Assembly: GCA_016795285.1 (NCBI GenBank) | Contig: JAEUIC010000008.1 | Span: 1-64,000, forward strand | Source: Planctomycetota bacterium | GTDB taxonomy: Bacteria > Planctomycetota > B15-G4 > SIAN01 | Direction: 5' to 3' | Length of the DNA: 64,000 nt | In this document: one piece after another, positions 33,018 to 42,057 of the stretch | How positions within the stretch are numbered: the stretch's first letter is position 1 | Layout of the letters: every line of letters begins with the position of its first letter | Made by a program: the position numbers and the translations under genes | Notes under the pieces: model-generated | Told to the model about the DNA's origin: nothing | The model's input: the letters and a program-made list of their open reading frames with translations, nothing else | Database searches by the model: none

Positions 33018-34435
33018 TGGGTCACTCCCTCGATCGCGATGCCGTGGCGGAACTCGACGCACACCTTGGCGCCCGGCAGCACCTTGTCGGGATTGCAGAG
33101 CCCGAGCGGATTGAAGGCGCGGCGCACCTGCGCGAAGCGGTCGAGGTCGTCGGCGGAGAAGAGGCGGCTCATCGAGTCGCGCTTCTCCATGCCGATGCCG
33201 TGCTCGCCCGACAGCGAGCCGCCGACCTCGAGGCAGGTGGCGAGGATCTTGTCGCCGGCGCGCAGCACGCGCGCGACGTGGTCGGGATCGCGGCCGTCGT
33301 AGCTGATGTTGGGATGGAGGTTGCCGTCGCCGGCGTGGAAGACGTTGGAGAGGATCAAGTTCTCCTCGGTCGCGATGGCGCGCACGCGCCGCAGCACCTC
33401 GGGCAGGCGCGAGCGCGGCACCACCGCGTCCTGCACGTAGAGATCGGGCGAGAGGCGTCCGAGCGCTCCGAACGCCCCCTTGCGCCCCTTCCAGAGCTTC
33501 AAGCGCTCCTCGGCAGTGGCCGCCTCGCGCGACTCGAACGCGCCGAACTCGCCGGCGATCGCGCGCACCTTGCGGGCGTCCTCCTCGACCTGCGCGGCGA
33601 TGCCGTCGAGCTCGACCAGCAGCACCGCGTCGGCGTCGACCGGGTAGCCCGCCTTCAGGACCGACGCCTCGACCACGCGGATCGTCGTCTGGTCGAGCAT
33701 CTCGAGCGCGGCCGGCAGGATCCCGTCGGCGACGATCCGGCTCACCATCCGGCACGCCTGCTCGAGGTCGCGGAAGGCGAAGAGGAAGGTGCGGATCACC
33801 GCGGGATTCGGCGTGAGGCGGACCCACAGTTCCGTGGCGATGCCGAAGGTCCCTTCGGAGCCGACGAAGGTGCCGACCAGGTCGAGGCCCGGCAGGTCGT
33901 GGAGCGGCCCGCCGAGCTCGGTGATCGTCCCGTCGGGCAGCACCACGCGCAGGCCGACGATGTGGTCGGTGGTGGTCCCGTACTTCATCGTGTGCGGGCC
34001 GCCCGAGTTCTCGGCGACGTTGCCGCCGAGCGTGCAGGCGGTCTGGCTCGACGGATCGGGCGCGTAGTGGAGGCCGAGCGGGCGCACCGCGGTCGAGAGC
34101 TCCGCGTTGATCACGCCGCACTCGACCTTGGCGAGCCGATCGCGCGGCCGCACCTCGAGGATGCGGTTCAAGCGCGCGAGCTCGATCACGATCCCGGTCG
34201 CGCACGGAAGCGCGCCGCCCGAGAGCCCCGTGCCCGCGCCGCGCGGGACGAAGGGCGTCCCGGTCGCGACGCACCAGCGCACCACCTCGGCGACTTCCTC
34301 GGTGGTGCCGGGCAGCACGACGGCGCGCGGCTGTTGGCGGAAGTGGGTGAGGCCGTCCGATTCGAACGGCAGCAGGTCGGCGCGCCCCTGCAGGACGTGC
34401 GCGCGACCGACGATGCGCTCGAGGGCGGCCGTCAT
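33014..34435 (-). CDS. glcD: Glycolate oxidase subunit GlcD (FAD-linked oxidase)
   Basis: 473 residues. FAD domain motifs PFVPRGAGTGLSGGALP, TLGGNVAENSGGPHTMKYGT and GTFVGSEGTFGIATE; C-terminal domain FHAGDGNLHPNI and SLSGEHGIGMEKRD supply the catalytic His cluster. Oxidises glycolate (or D-lactate) with transfer of electrons to GlcE/GlcF. Starts 1 nt after the TlpA-like stop. Assignment as glycolate rather than D-lactate oxidase rests on the GlcDEF gene order. Confidence 0.93.
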   Translation of the reverse strand: MTAALERIVGRAHVLQGRADLLPFESDGLTHFRQQPRAVVLPGTTEEVAEVVRWCVATGTPFVPRGAGTGLSGGALPCATGIVIELARLNRILEVRPRDRLAKVECGVINAELSTAVRPLGLHYAPDPSSQTACTLGGNVAENSGGPHTMKYGTTTDHIVGLRVVLPDGTITELGGPLHDLPGLDLVGTFVGSEGTFGIATELWVRLTPNPAVIRTFLFAFRDLEQACRMVSRIVADGILPAALEMLDQTTIRVVEASVLKAGYPVDADAVLLVELDGIAAQVEEDARKVRAIAGEFGAFESREAATAEERLKLWKGRKGAFGALGRLSPDLYVQDAVVPRSRLPEVLRRVRAIATEENLILSNVFHAGDGNLHPNISYDGRDPDHVARVLRAGDKILATCLEVGGSLSGEHGIGMEKRDSMSRLFSADDLDRFAQVRRAFNPLGLCNPDKVLPGAKVCVEFRHGIAIEGVTH

Positions 34436-34436
34436 C

Positions 34437-35459
34437 TCAGTCGAGCGAGGCCAGCGCCTTCTGGACGCGCGGCGCGATGGCGGTGTCGGCGTAGGTGACG
34501 ACGTACTTCTCGAGCCGCTCGCGCACCTGGCGGCGCAGGTCCTTCGGGCTGCCGAGCAGCGCGAGGGCATTCACCATCAGCGCCTCGCCGGCCAGCTCGC
34601 GCCGGAAGACCTTGTCCTCTTTCCATTGCTGCAGCAGCCGCGCCGCCTCGATCGCCGAGGGCACCACGGCGAAGATCTTCACCGCGTTCTCGAGCTTCTC
34701 CTGGGCGCGCGCCGGGAACCCCTCGGCCCGCAGCGCGCGGCCGGCGTCGAGCAGCTTCTTCGCGCCCGCTTCGAGGTTCTTCTCCACCTGCGCGGCGACC
34801 GCCTTCAGCGCCGGGTCGGCCTTCGGGTCGTTGTTGATCCGGCGCGCCGTCGAGCCCGCCTTCGGCAGGTCGCCGCGCGAGTAGCTCTCGAGCTCGACCG
34901 GCAGGTTGGCGATCGGCTCGACCCAGAACGCGGCCAGCAGCCGCGCGACCTCCTGCTCGATCGCGGCCGCGCTCTCGGCGGTCGTGTTGCTGCCGTGCCA
35001 GCGGACGATCCCCTCGGCGTCGATCAGCAGCGTGCGCGGCACGCCGACCGCTCCGCCGAGCGCCACCGCCTGCACCGCGCTGCCGGTGCGATCGCGCATC
35101 ACCGGGATGTAGATCCGCTTCGCGGCCAGCGCCGTCCGCACGTCGGCATCGACCAGCGCGGCCGCCTTCTCCGCCGGCGGGAACGCGGTCGCCACGCCGA
35201 CCACCGCGACGCGCGAGTCCTTGGCGTACTGGGTCGCGAGCTTCTGCGCCGTCGGCAGCGCATGGTCGAACGACGGCGCGTGGCCGAGCTCGAAGAACTC
35301 GTAGAGGGCGATGCGGCCGACCAGCTCGGCGGCGTGCACCGGGGCGCCCTGCACGGCGCGCGACAGGTCGAGCGCCGGGCACGGCTTGCCGAGCAGCGGG
35401 CTCTCCGCCGCCGCTTGCGGCAAGAGGGAGAGTGCGGCGAGGGTGAGGGAGGCGAACAT
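34437..35459 (-). CDS. Exported TlpA-like thioredoxin-fold protein lacking CXXC
   Basis: 340 residues. Signal peptide MFASLTLAALSLLPQAAA. A redoxin/TlpA domain follows: GKPCPALDLSRAVQGAPVHA, ALYEFFELGHAPSFDHALPT, VAVVGVATAFPPAEKAAALV and AVGVPRTLLIDAEGIVRWHG, then a helical C-terminal domain of about 150 residues (LEKYVVTYADTAIAPRVQKAL). Where TlpA proteins have a WCPPC active site this one reads GHAPSFDHA, so it cannot do dithiol exchange there. First gene of the glcDEF operon by spacing. Perhaps a binding or structural role. Confidence 0.8.
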   Translation of the reverse strand: MFASLTLAALSLLPQAAAESPLLGKPCPALDLSRAVQGAPVHAAELVGRIALYEFFELGHAPSFDHALPTAQKLATQYAKDSRVAVVGVATAFPPAEKAAALVDADVRTALAAKRIYIPVMRDRTGSAVQAVALGGAVGVPRTLLIDAEGIVRWHGSNTTAESAAAIEQEVARLLAAFWVEPIANLPVELESYSRGDLPKAGSTARRINNDPKADPALKAVAAQVEKNLEAGAKKLLDAGRALRAEGFPARAQEKLENAVKIFAVVPSAIEAARLLQQWKEDKVFRRELAGEALMVNALALLGSPKDLRRQVRERLEKYVVTYADTAIAPRVQKALASLD

Positions 35460-35566
35460 CGAGGGGTCTCCGCGATCGATCGGGCGGCGGGCCGCGCATC
35501 ATGCCCGCGCCCGCCCGGCGGCGCGCGCCGGGAAGGGGCCAGATTCAACCATAGTGAGGAACGGGA

Positions 35567-36475
35567 ATGGGCCGTCGTCGTGGGATCGGATCGCTCTGCC
35601 GCGTGGCCACTGCCAGCGCCGCCCTCGCCGCCGCCAGCGTCCTGGTGGCGCTCGTCGCGGCGTGCGGCGAGGAGCGGGCACCGGCGCCGGCAGCAGCGAC
35701 GGCGCCGACACCATCGAGCGGGGAGGGGCGCGCGGCCGCGCCGGAACTCGCCCCGCTCGAGGCGGCGCGCGCGGGGGACTTCGCCGCGGCCGCCGCCGCC
35801 GCGTGGCACGGTTCGCCGCTGCAGCGGGAGCTCTTGGCCGCCGCGACCGAGCCGCCCGCGTGGCTCGCGCGGCTGCGCGCCGTCGACTTCGCGGCGCTCG
35901 AGCGGCTGCCGTTCGACCCGCTGCTCGAGTTGCTGCTGCTGCCGGGAGCGGCGGGGCGCGAGGGCGAGTGCGTCGTGGTCGCGTTGCGCCGCGAGGCCGC
36001 GACCGAACCGTGGCGCGCCGCCGCGATCGCCACCCTCCCGAGCGCGACGCTCTTCGGCGGCCTCGCGCCGATCGAGGGGGAGTTCGCCGCTTCGACGACG
36101 CGCCGCCTCGTGCTGCTGCTCGACGGGCTGCTGCGCACCGCGTTCACCGAGCCGGGCGGCGACTTGGCCGAGTTCGTCAGCGCCGACGCGGCGCCGTTCG
36201 GCGAGCGGCCGGCGTGGCCGCGCTTCCTCTGCGGCCTCGCGCGCAGCGGGGCGCCGAGCGGCGCGCCGATCACCGCCTCGATCGCCACCTTCGCCGTCCG
36301 CGCCCAATCGCGAGCCGCGCTGCTGGCCGCCGCTCGCATCGAGCGGCTCGCCGACGGCGCGCCGACGCAGGGCAGCGAGTGCCTCGTGCTGTACCGACCG
36401 CTGTCGCCGCGCATCAGCGGCACCGCGTGGGGAGTGGCGTGGGTCATGGAGGTGGGGGAGAGCAGCGGGGAGTGA
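35567..36475 (+). CDS. Predicted lipoprotein, unknown function
   Basis: 302 residues. Signal with lipobox LVAAC at about 29-33 (CRVATASAALAAASVLVALV), then a Pro/Ala linker and an Ala/Leu-rich helical region, then a beta-rich end (WGVAWVMEVGESSGE). GAGG lies seven bases before the ATG. Divergent from the TlpA-glc operon with 107 nt between starts. The composition is strongly Ala/Leu/Arg; I do not recognise the domain, but the single cleavable lipobox and good ribosome site argue for a real gene. Confidence 0.6.
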   Translation: MGRRRGIGSLCRVATASAALAAASVLVALVAACGEERAPAPAAATAPTPSSGEGRAAAPELAPLEAARAGDFAAAAAAAWHGSPLQRELLAAATEPPAWLARLRAVDFAALERLPFDPLLELLLLPGAAGREGECVVVALRREAATEPWRAAAIATLPSATLFGGLAPIEGEFAASTTRRLVLLLDGLLRTAFTEPGGDLAEFVSADAAPFGERPAWPRFLCGLARSGAPSGAPITASIATFAVRAQSRAALLAAARIERLADGAPTQGSECLVLYRPLSPRISGTAWGVAWVMEVGESSGE

Positions 36476-36510
36476 GCGGACCCTCGGGGCGCGGCGCGCA
36501 ACGGCCCGCT

Positions 36511-37914
36511 TCAGTCGGGCGGCGCGCGCGGCTGCCACGCGTCGGCCGTGGCGCCGAGCAGCTCGCGCAGCAGCTCCGGCGTGACGACGCGGCCGTCGGC
36601 GAGGCGCGCGCGGTGGCGCGACCACTGCGCGAGCAGCGCGTGGCGCAACGCCGTGCTGCTCCGCCCCTCGAGTCGCCCGTCGCACTCGACCTGCTCGAGG
36701 CCGGTCGCCCGCGCGGTCTCGAAGCGGAGCAACGCGGCGACGTTCTCCTCGAGCGCGGCGCCATGCCGCTCGCCGCGCGGCGCGGCCAGCAGCTCCTCCT
36801 CGAGCGCGGGGCCGGTCGGATCGGCGAGCGGCGCCGCCGCGTCGCCGGCCGCTGCTCGGGCGCGTGCCGCCTCGACGAAGCGGCGCTGCGCCAGCTCGAC
36901 GTGGGCCGCATCGGCGACCGCGACGCCATCGAAACCGGCCGCCGCCGCCGCGTCGAACCGCTCGCACAGCGCGGCAAGGCCAGGGCCGGCGCGATCGGGG
37001 CGCAGCAGCGCCACCGGCCGCAACGGCCCGAGCAGCGCGCGCACGCCGCGGCGGCGCGCCGTCGTCGCCACCAGCCGCAGCGCCGCATCGCCGGCCGGCT
37101 GCGGGCCGAGCAGCAGTTCGAGATCGGGCGCGAGCTGGGTCGGGTCGTCGCCGAACCGCTCGAGCGTCGAGAGCGCGAGCGCCACCGTGTCGAGCAGCAG
37201 CGCGCTCGCGTGCAGCTCGAGTTCGAAGAGCAGCTCATCGAGCTCGAAGAGCGCCGGCAGCGAGTCGACCACCACCAGCGCGCGCAAGGCGCCGGCCGGC
37301 AGCGACAGCTCCTCGCGCGCGGAGCGCAGCAGCTCGTTCCAGAGGCGCGCCTCGAGGTGGCTCTCGAGCGGCGGGAGGACGACGGTGAGCGGCGGCTCGC
37401 GCTTGGGCGCGCGGGCGGCGACGCGGCCGGCGAGGTCGCTCGCGACGTCGAGCAGCGCGGCGGCGACCGGCCGGCCATCGATGACGACGCGCGGCTCGTG
37501 GCGATCGAAGGGGCGCGGGCGCAGCAGCGTGCGCGCGCGCGGCGGCGGCGGGATCACCGCGCCGATCGCCTCGCCGTGGTCGACCACCAGCGCTTCGACG
37601 TCCGGCGGCGGCGCGCTGGCGGCGGCGCGCGGCGGCAGCCAGAGCTGCACGCTCGGCGCGTCGTGCGAGCAGGGCGCGGCGACCCGCCACGCACCGCTGC
37701 GCAGCTTCTTCGTGGCGGGGAGGAAGCGCGGCCGGATGCCGGCGGCGAAGGCGGCCTGCCGCTCGAGGCGGCGGCGCAGCAGCGCGGCGCGGCGATCGCG
37801 CGACTCGCGCTCGAGGCGGGCGAGCAGCGCCAGGGCCGACGGCAAGAGCTCGATGCCGGGCTCGGCACCGTCGCCTCCGCGGATCTCGATCCCTTGCGAC
37901 GCGCCTCGCGCCAT
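36511..37914 (-). CDS. Malate synthase A homologue, probable pseudoenzyme
   Basis: 467 residues against about 530 for AceB. Homology is clear: ELLPSALALLARLERESRDR aligns with the AceB start, and PPLESHLEARLWNELL (181-196) with ALFELDELLFEL (221-232) matches the family signature. But key parts differ from E. coli AceB as I recall it: the GLNCGRWDY loop holding an Mg2+ Asp reads ALLLDTVAL, the IET Glu is Asp (VDS, 217), and the catalytic-base Asp of MEDAATAEISR is Gly417 (RLEGRSSTA). The NALN-FMADFED segment is missing and the C-terminal about 45 residues are absent. An Arg (LLRPRP, 132-134) remains. It lies near glcDEF, whose product is glyoxylate. It could bind glyoxylate or acetyl-CoA without catalysis, or be decaying. 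Confidence 0.8.
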   Translation of the reverse strand: MARGASQGIEIRGGDGAEPGIELLPSALALLARLERESRDRRAALLRRRLERQAAFAAGIRPRFLPATKKLRSGAWRVAAPCSHDAPSVQLWLPPRAAASAPPPDVEALVVDHGEAIGAVIPPPPRARTLLRPRPFDRHEPRVVIDGRPVAAALLDVASDLAGRVAARAPKREPPLTVVLPPLESHLEARLWNELLRSAREELSLPAGALRALVVVDSLPALFELDELLFELELHASALLLDTVALALSTLERFGDDPTQLAPDLELLLGPQPAGDAALRLVATTARRRGVRALLGPLRPVALLRPDRAGPGLAALCERFDAAAAAGFDGVAVADAAHVELAQRRFVEAARARAAAGDAAAPLADPTGPALEEELLAAPRGERHGAALEENVAALLRFETARATGLEQVECDGRLEGRSSTALRHALLAQWSRHRARLADGRVVTPELLRELLGATADAWQPRAPPD

Positions 37915-38027
37915 CCACGCCTCCGACCGCGGGTTCGCGGCAGGAGGAGTTGTTAGCCGAGCCGGGCAGCGAACGGGCGCGGCGAGCGGCCCGGCGCGAG
38001 CGGAACTCTCTTCCCGAGCGCGCGCTC

Positions 38028-38126
38028 TCAGCAGCCGCCGCAGCAGCCGCAGGCGCTCGCCAGCGCGGTGACGGCCAGCAGCAGCGCGATCCGCCACGAT
38101 CGAGTCGTCATCAGCAACCGTCGCAT
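38028..38126 (-). CDS. Tiny Cys-rich lipoprotein-like peptide
   Basis: 32 residues, MRRLLMTTRSWRIALLLAVT then ALASACGCCGGC. GGAGG lies five bases before the ATG, a strong site. A signal-type hydrophobic core ends in a lipobox-like LASAC, and the mature peptide would be just CGCCGGC: lipidated Cys plus three more Cys. Similar Cys-tailed mini-lipoproteins occur in other bacteria but have no known role. It is divergent from the ABC gene at 38269. Confidence 0.6.
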   Translation of the reverse strand: MRRLLMTTRSWRIALLLAVTALASACGCCGGC

Positions 38127-38268
38127 GGAGTCCTCCGAAGGCGCACGGTTTACCACTGCGTCGCTCCGCGCACGAACGGCGATCGGTGCAGCGGCCCAGC
38201 GGTTGCACTGCCGCGCGCGCGCCGTGGCATCCTGCGCCGCGTCCCCTCCTTCCGCGGAGCCTGCCCGC

Positions 38269-39213
38269 ATGAGCGTCTCGTCCCTCGCCGAACCGGCCGT
38301 CCGCCTCGCGGGCGTGACGAAGAGCTTCGGCGGCCACGTCGCCGTGAACGACCTCTCGCTCACCATCCCGCGCGGCTCGGTCTACGGCTTCATCGGCCCC
38401 AACGGCGCGGGCAAGACCAGCACGATCCGGATGATCATGCACATCCACCTGCCCGATCGCGGCGAGGTCGAGGTGCTCGGACGACCCGCCGGACGCGAGA
38501 CGGCGGCGCAGGTCGGCTACCTGCCGGAGGAGCGCGGCCTCTACCCGAAGATGAAGGTCGCCGACGTGATCCTCTACCTCGGGCAGTTGAAGGGGCGCAA
38601 GCGCGCCGAGCTCTTGCCGCGGATGGAGCGCTGGCTCGAACGGATGGGGCTCGCCGCCTGGCGCACGAAGCGCGTGCAGGAGCTCTCGAAGGGGATGCAG
38701 CAGAAGGTGCAGTTCATCGCGACCGTCGTCCACGAGCCCGACCTCGTGATCCTCGACGAGCCCTTCTCCGGCCTCGATCCGCTGAACGCGGAGCTGCTGA
38801 TCGGCATCGTCGAGGAGTGGAAGCGCGCCGGCAAGACGGTGATCTTCTCGACCCACGTCATGGAGCACGCGGAGAAGCTCTGCGACGCCGTCTTCATGAT
38901 CTGCAAGGGGAAGAAGGTCCTGGACGGCAGCAACGCGGAGATCCGCGCGCGCTACGCCGAGGAGGTGCTCGACGTGGCGGGCGAGGGCGAGCGGGCGCTG
39001 CTCGAGTCGGCGCCCGGCGTCGTCTCGGTCCACGACCATCCCGGCCGCTTCGAGCTGCGCATGGCTCCCGGCGCCGATCCGCAGCAGGTGCTGGCCCATC
39101 TGGTCGGCCGCTTCCGGCTGTCGCGCTTCGAGGCGCGCACGCCGCGGCTGCATGACCTCTTCCTGCGCCTCGCCGGTGCGGGCGACGCGACGACCACGGC
39201 GGGGGGCGAGTGA
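38269..39213 (+). CDS. ABC transporter ATP-binding protein (ABC-2/Nat type)
   Basis: 314 residues. Walker A GPNGAGKTS (about 44-52), GYLPEERGLYPKMKV around the Q-loop, signature QELSKGMQQKVQF, Walker B LVILDEPFSGLDPLNAE and switch His in STHVMEHAE. The C-terminal region of about 80 residues (RRAEEVL.. to end) is the DUF4162-like accessory domain of export-type ATPases. It drives the permease encoded next, whose ATG overlaps its stop. Likely exports a small molecule, Na+ or lipid; substrate unknown. Confidence 0.92.
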   Translation: MSVSSLAEPAVRLAGVTKSFGGHVAVNDLSLTIPRGSVYGFIGPNGAGKTSTIRMIMHIHLPDRGEVEVLGRPAGRETAAQVGYLPEERGLYPKMKVADVILYLGQLKGRKRAELLPRMERWLERMGLAAWRTKRVQELSKGMQQKVQFIATVVHEPDLVILDEPFSGLDPLNAELLIGIVEEWKRAGKTVIFSTHVMEHAEKLCDAVFMICKGKKVLDGSNAEIRARYAEEVLDVAGEGERALLESAPGVVSVHDHPGRFELRMAPGADPQQVLAHLVGRFRLSRFEARTPRLHDLFLRLAGAGDATTTAGGE

Positions 39214-40595
39214 TGTGGAAGCGCATCTGGCTGGTGGCGCGCCGCGACTTCGACGCGGTGGTGCGCACCAAGGGGTTCGTGATCGGCCTGCTCTTCATGC
39301 CGCTGCTGACGCTCGCGAGCATCGGGCTGCCGAAGCTGCTCGAGAAGATGGGCGAGTCGGGCGAGCGGCGCTTCGCCGTCGCCGACTGGAGCGGCGCGCT
39401 GCAGCAGCCGCTCGCGGAGTGGGCGACGCAGCGCAACGGCCAGCCGGGCCAGAAGCTGCAGATGGTGCTGGAGCCGGTCGACCTGGCGGCGGCCGGGCTG
39501 CTCGACAAGCCCTACTCCGTGGCGCGCGCCGAGCTCGCCGAGCAGCTCGCGCAGCGGGCCCGCGCGGGCGAGCTGTTCGGCTGGCTCTTGATCGGGCCGC
39601 GCGTCGGCGAGGTGCCGCCGGCCATCCGCGACGCCGCGGGCGGGAACGATGCGCCGGGCGTTGGCTCGCTGCATGAGGAGTTCGGCCTCGCCTACGCCGC
39701 GCTCTCGCTCACCGCGGGCGAGCTGCGCCAGGAGCTGCGCAACGCCGCGCGCGAGCGGATCCGCAAGCTCCGCCTCGAGCGGTCGGGCGTCGACTCGGCG
39801 CTGGTCGCCCGCATCGATCGCGAGATCCTGTTCGAGGAGTTCGTGGTGCCGCGCGAGGCGACGAGCGGCGACGGCAGCTCGGCCGGCATGCTGCGCTCGA
39901 GCGGCGGCAAGGAGGTCGCGGTCCCGATCGCGCTGGTGATCCTGCTGCTGATGGGAATCATGCAGTCGGCCGGCGTGCTGCTGAACGCCACCATCGAGGA
40001 GAAGAGCAACCGCGTGGTCGAGGTGCTGGTCTCCTCGATCAGCGCGGTGGAACTCCTGGCCGGCAAGCTGATCGGCTCGTTCCTCACCGGCATGGTGGTG
40101 CTGCTCGCGTGGGGCGTGGCGGCCGGCTTCGCGGCGGGCCACTTCGACCTGCTGCGCGCCGGCACGCTCTCGGGCGGCAACCTCGCCTGGTACGCCTTCT
40201 ACTTCCTCGGCGGCTACCTGCTGTTCGGCAGCGTCTACGTCGCCATCGGCGCGATGTGCAACTCGATCCAGGACGCGCAGAACATGATGTTCCCGGTGGT
40301 GATCCTCATCGTGCTGCCGATGCTCGGCATGACGCACGTGCTGCAGCATCCCGACAGCGCGGTCTCGACGGCGCTGCTGCTCTTCCCCTTCTCGGCGCCG
40401 CTCCTGATGCCGATGCGCCTCGCGTTGCCGCCGCCACCCGTGTGGTGGCTGCCGGCGGCGTCGGCGGTGAGCGTGGCGCTCGGCGTCTTCCTCTGCCTGT
40501 GGGCGGCAGGGAAGATCTTCCGCGTCGCGATCTTCAGCACCGGCAAGCCGCCGAAGCTCGGCGAGCTGTGGCGTTGGATCCGCGAGCCGAGCTGA
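39213..40595 (+). CDS. ABC-2 type transporter permease
   Basis: 460 residues. N-terminal segment (FVIGLLFMPLLTLASIGLP) then a large extracytoplasmic domain of about 200 residues, then five or six helices (VPIALVILLLMGIMQSAGVL, AGKLIGSFLTGMVVLLAWGV, WYAFYFLGGYLLFGSVYVAI, MMFPVVILIVLPMLGMTHVL). NATIEEKSNRVVEVLVSS is the NatB/CcmB-like signature. ATG at 39213 overlaps the ATPase stop (TGATG). Forms the channel with two copies of the ATPase. Downstream is an S41 peptidase in the same direction. Confidence 0.9.
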   Translation: MWKRIWLVARRDFDAVVRTKGFVIGLLFMPLLTLASIGLPKLLEKMGESGERRFAVADWSGALQQPLAEWATQRNGQPGQKLQMVLEPVDLAAAGLLDKPYSVARAELAEQLAQRARAGELFGWLLIGPRVGEVPPAIRDAAGGNDAPGVGSLHEEFGLAYAALSLTAGELRQELRNAARERIRKLRLERSGVDSALVARIDREILFEEFVVPREATSGDGSSAGMLRSSGGKEVAVPIALVILLLMGIMQSAGVLLNATIEEKSNRVVEVLVSSISAVELLAGKLIGSFLTGMVVLLAWGVAAGFAAGHFDLLRAGTLSGGNLAWYAFYFLGGYLLFGSVYVAIGAMCNSIQDAQNMMFPVVILIVLPMLGMTHVLQHPDSAVSTALLLFPFSAPLLMPMRLALPPPPVWWLPAASAVSVALGVFLCLWAAGKIFRVAIFSTGKPPKLGELWRWIREPS

Positions 40596-40664
40596 GCGGA
40601 AGGGTGCGGGAGGGCGCGGAGGGGCGCGGCACGGATCAGCGCGGCGCCGCGCGAGGAGCGGACG

Positions 40665-41993
40665 ATGCGAGCGATCGTGGCGTGGCTCTTCCTCGCGTTC
40701 GTCGGGCCGACGGCGCTCGCGCGGCCGTCGGCGGTCGTCGCGCGCGATGGCGCCGAGTGCGTGAAGGACGTCGCCTTCGCGCTCGATCAGCTGCAGGAGA
40801 AGTGCGGCGCGCTGATCGAGCAGAAGGGGATCGACTGGAAGGCGGTGCGCGCGGAGATGACGGCCGCGGCGAAGGCGGCGCGCGACGACTCCGACCACCT
40901 CTTCGTGCTGCTGCGCTTGCTGGCGCGGCTCCGCGACGGCCACGCCGAGGTGGTGCCGGCCGAATCGATGCAGCAGGTGCAGCTGCCGGAACGGCTGCGC
41001 GGCGAGAAGGCGGGGCTCGGCCTCTTCTTCTGCCAGAGCGGCGGGAAGCTGCTGGTGAAGAACAGCTGGAGCAGCGCGGCGGCGGCCGGCATCACGCCGG
41101 GCATGGAGGTCGTGAAGGTCGAAGGCCACCCCGCGGCGAAGTGGCTCGCCGCGCGCGTCGCGGAACTGCGCGACTGGCGCAGCTACTCGACCGACCACCA
41201 GGCGACCTTCGCCGCTTGCCACTGGGGGCTCGAGTTCGCGAAGGGGCAGCGCGTCGAGTTGGAGCTGAAGGACCTGAAGGGCAAGAAGGTCGCGCGCACG
41301 GTGACCTGCGAGAAGGCGAACCAGGTGCCCGACGGGCCCGCCTTCCTGCCCGAGGGGCTCGCGACCACGAAGGACCTGAAGTACGGCCGCACCGCCGCCG
41401 GCTTCGGCTACGTCCACCTGCGCCGCTGCCCGTCTGATCTGCCCGAGCAGATCGACGTGGCGCTCGCGACGTTGCAGGACGCGAAGGGGCTCATCCTCGA
41501 CTTCCGCGGCAACTCGGGCGGCAGCTTCGACCACGAGGCGTTCATGGGCCGCTTCGTGCCCCGCGGCAAGACGCTCGACTTCGCCAAGCGCTACGCGAGC
41601 GCCGGCGCCAACCCCTACGGCGGGCCGATCGTGGTGATCATCGATGCGACGGTGCGCAGCGCCGGCGAGACGGCGGCCGCGATCTTCCGCGAGGACGGCC
41701 GCGCCTACACGATCGGCGAGAGCCCGACCGCCGGCATGTCCGCCTCGAAGGAGACGCTGCCGCTGCCGAGCGGCAAGTTCTCCCTCTACTTCGCGGTCGC
41801 CTCCAATCTCGGCCGCGCGAACGGGGGCAAGGGGCTCGAGGGGATCGGCGCGCTGCCGCACGAGACGGTCGCCTTCACCGCGAAGGAGCTCGCCGCCGGC
41901 GTCGACACCCTGATCGCCCGCGCCGAAGCGCTGCTGCAGAAGTACCCACAGTCGAAGGTCCCGTACGAGCCGGCGAAGTTCGGGTGGGAGTGA
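40665..41993 (+). CDS. Secreted S41-family peptidase
   Basis: 442 residues. Signal peptide (VAWLFLAFVGPTALA) then an N-terminal helical domain (VKDVAFALDQLQEKCGALIE; LLRLLARLRDGHAEVVPAES). A PDZ-like part is at about 115-160 (LVKNSWSSAAAAGITPGMEV). The peptidase core is GLILDFRGNSGGSFDHEAFM, VVIIDATVRSAGETAAAIFR (nucleophile Ser) and IGESPTAGMSASKETLPLPS. C-terminal processing peptidase-like; the catalytic Lys is likely in SASKE. Probably trims exported proteins. It follows the ABC-2 pair by 69 nt, so a loose operon is possible. Confidence 0.85.
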   Translation: MRAIVAWLFLAFVGPTALARPSAVVARDGAECVKDVAFALDQLQEKCGALIEQKGIDWKAVRAEMTAAAKAARDDSDHLFVLLRLLARLRDGHAEVVPAESMQQVQLPERLRGEKAGLGLFFCQSGGKLLVKNSWSSAAAAGITPGMEVVKVEGHPAAKWLAARVAELRDWRSYSTDHQATFAACHWGLEFAKGQRVELELKDLKGKKVARTVTCEKANQVPDGPAFLPEGLATTKDLKYGRTAAGFGYVHLRRCPSDLPEQIDVALATLQDAKGLILDFRGNSGGSFDHEAFMGRFVPRGKTLDFAKRYASAGANPYGGPIVVIIDATVRSAGETAAAIFREDGRAYTIGESPTAGMSASKETLPLPSGKFSLYFAVASNLGRANGGKGLEGIGALPHETVAFTAKELAAGVDTLIARAEALLQKYPQSKVPYEPAKFGWE

Positions 41994-42057
41994 AGGGGGG
42001 CAGGCGGATCGGAGGGCTGGCGCGCGGCGTCGCTCGCTGTAGCGTTCAGGTGCGATC

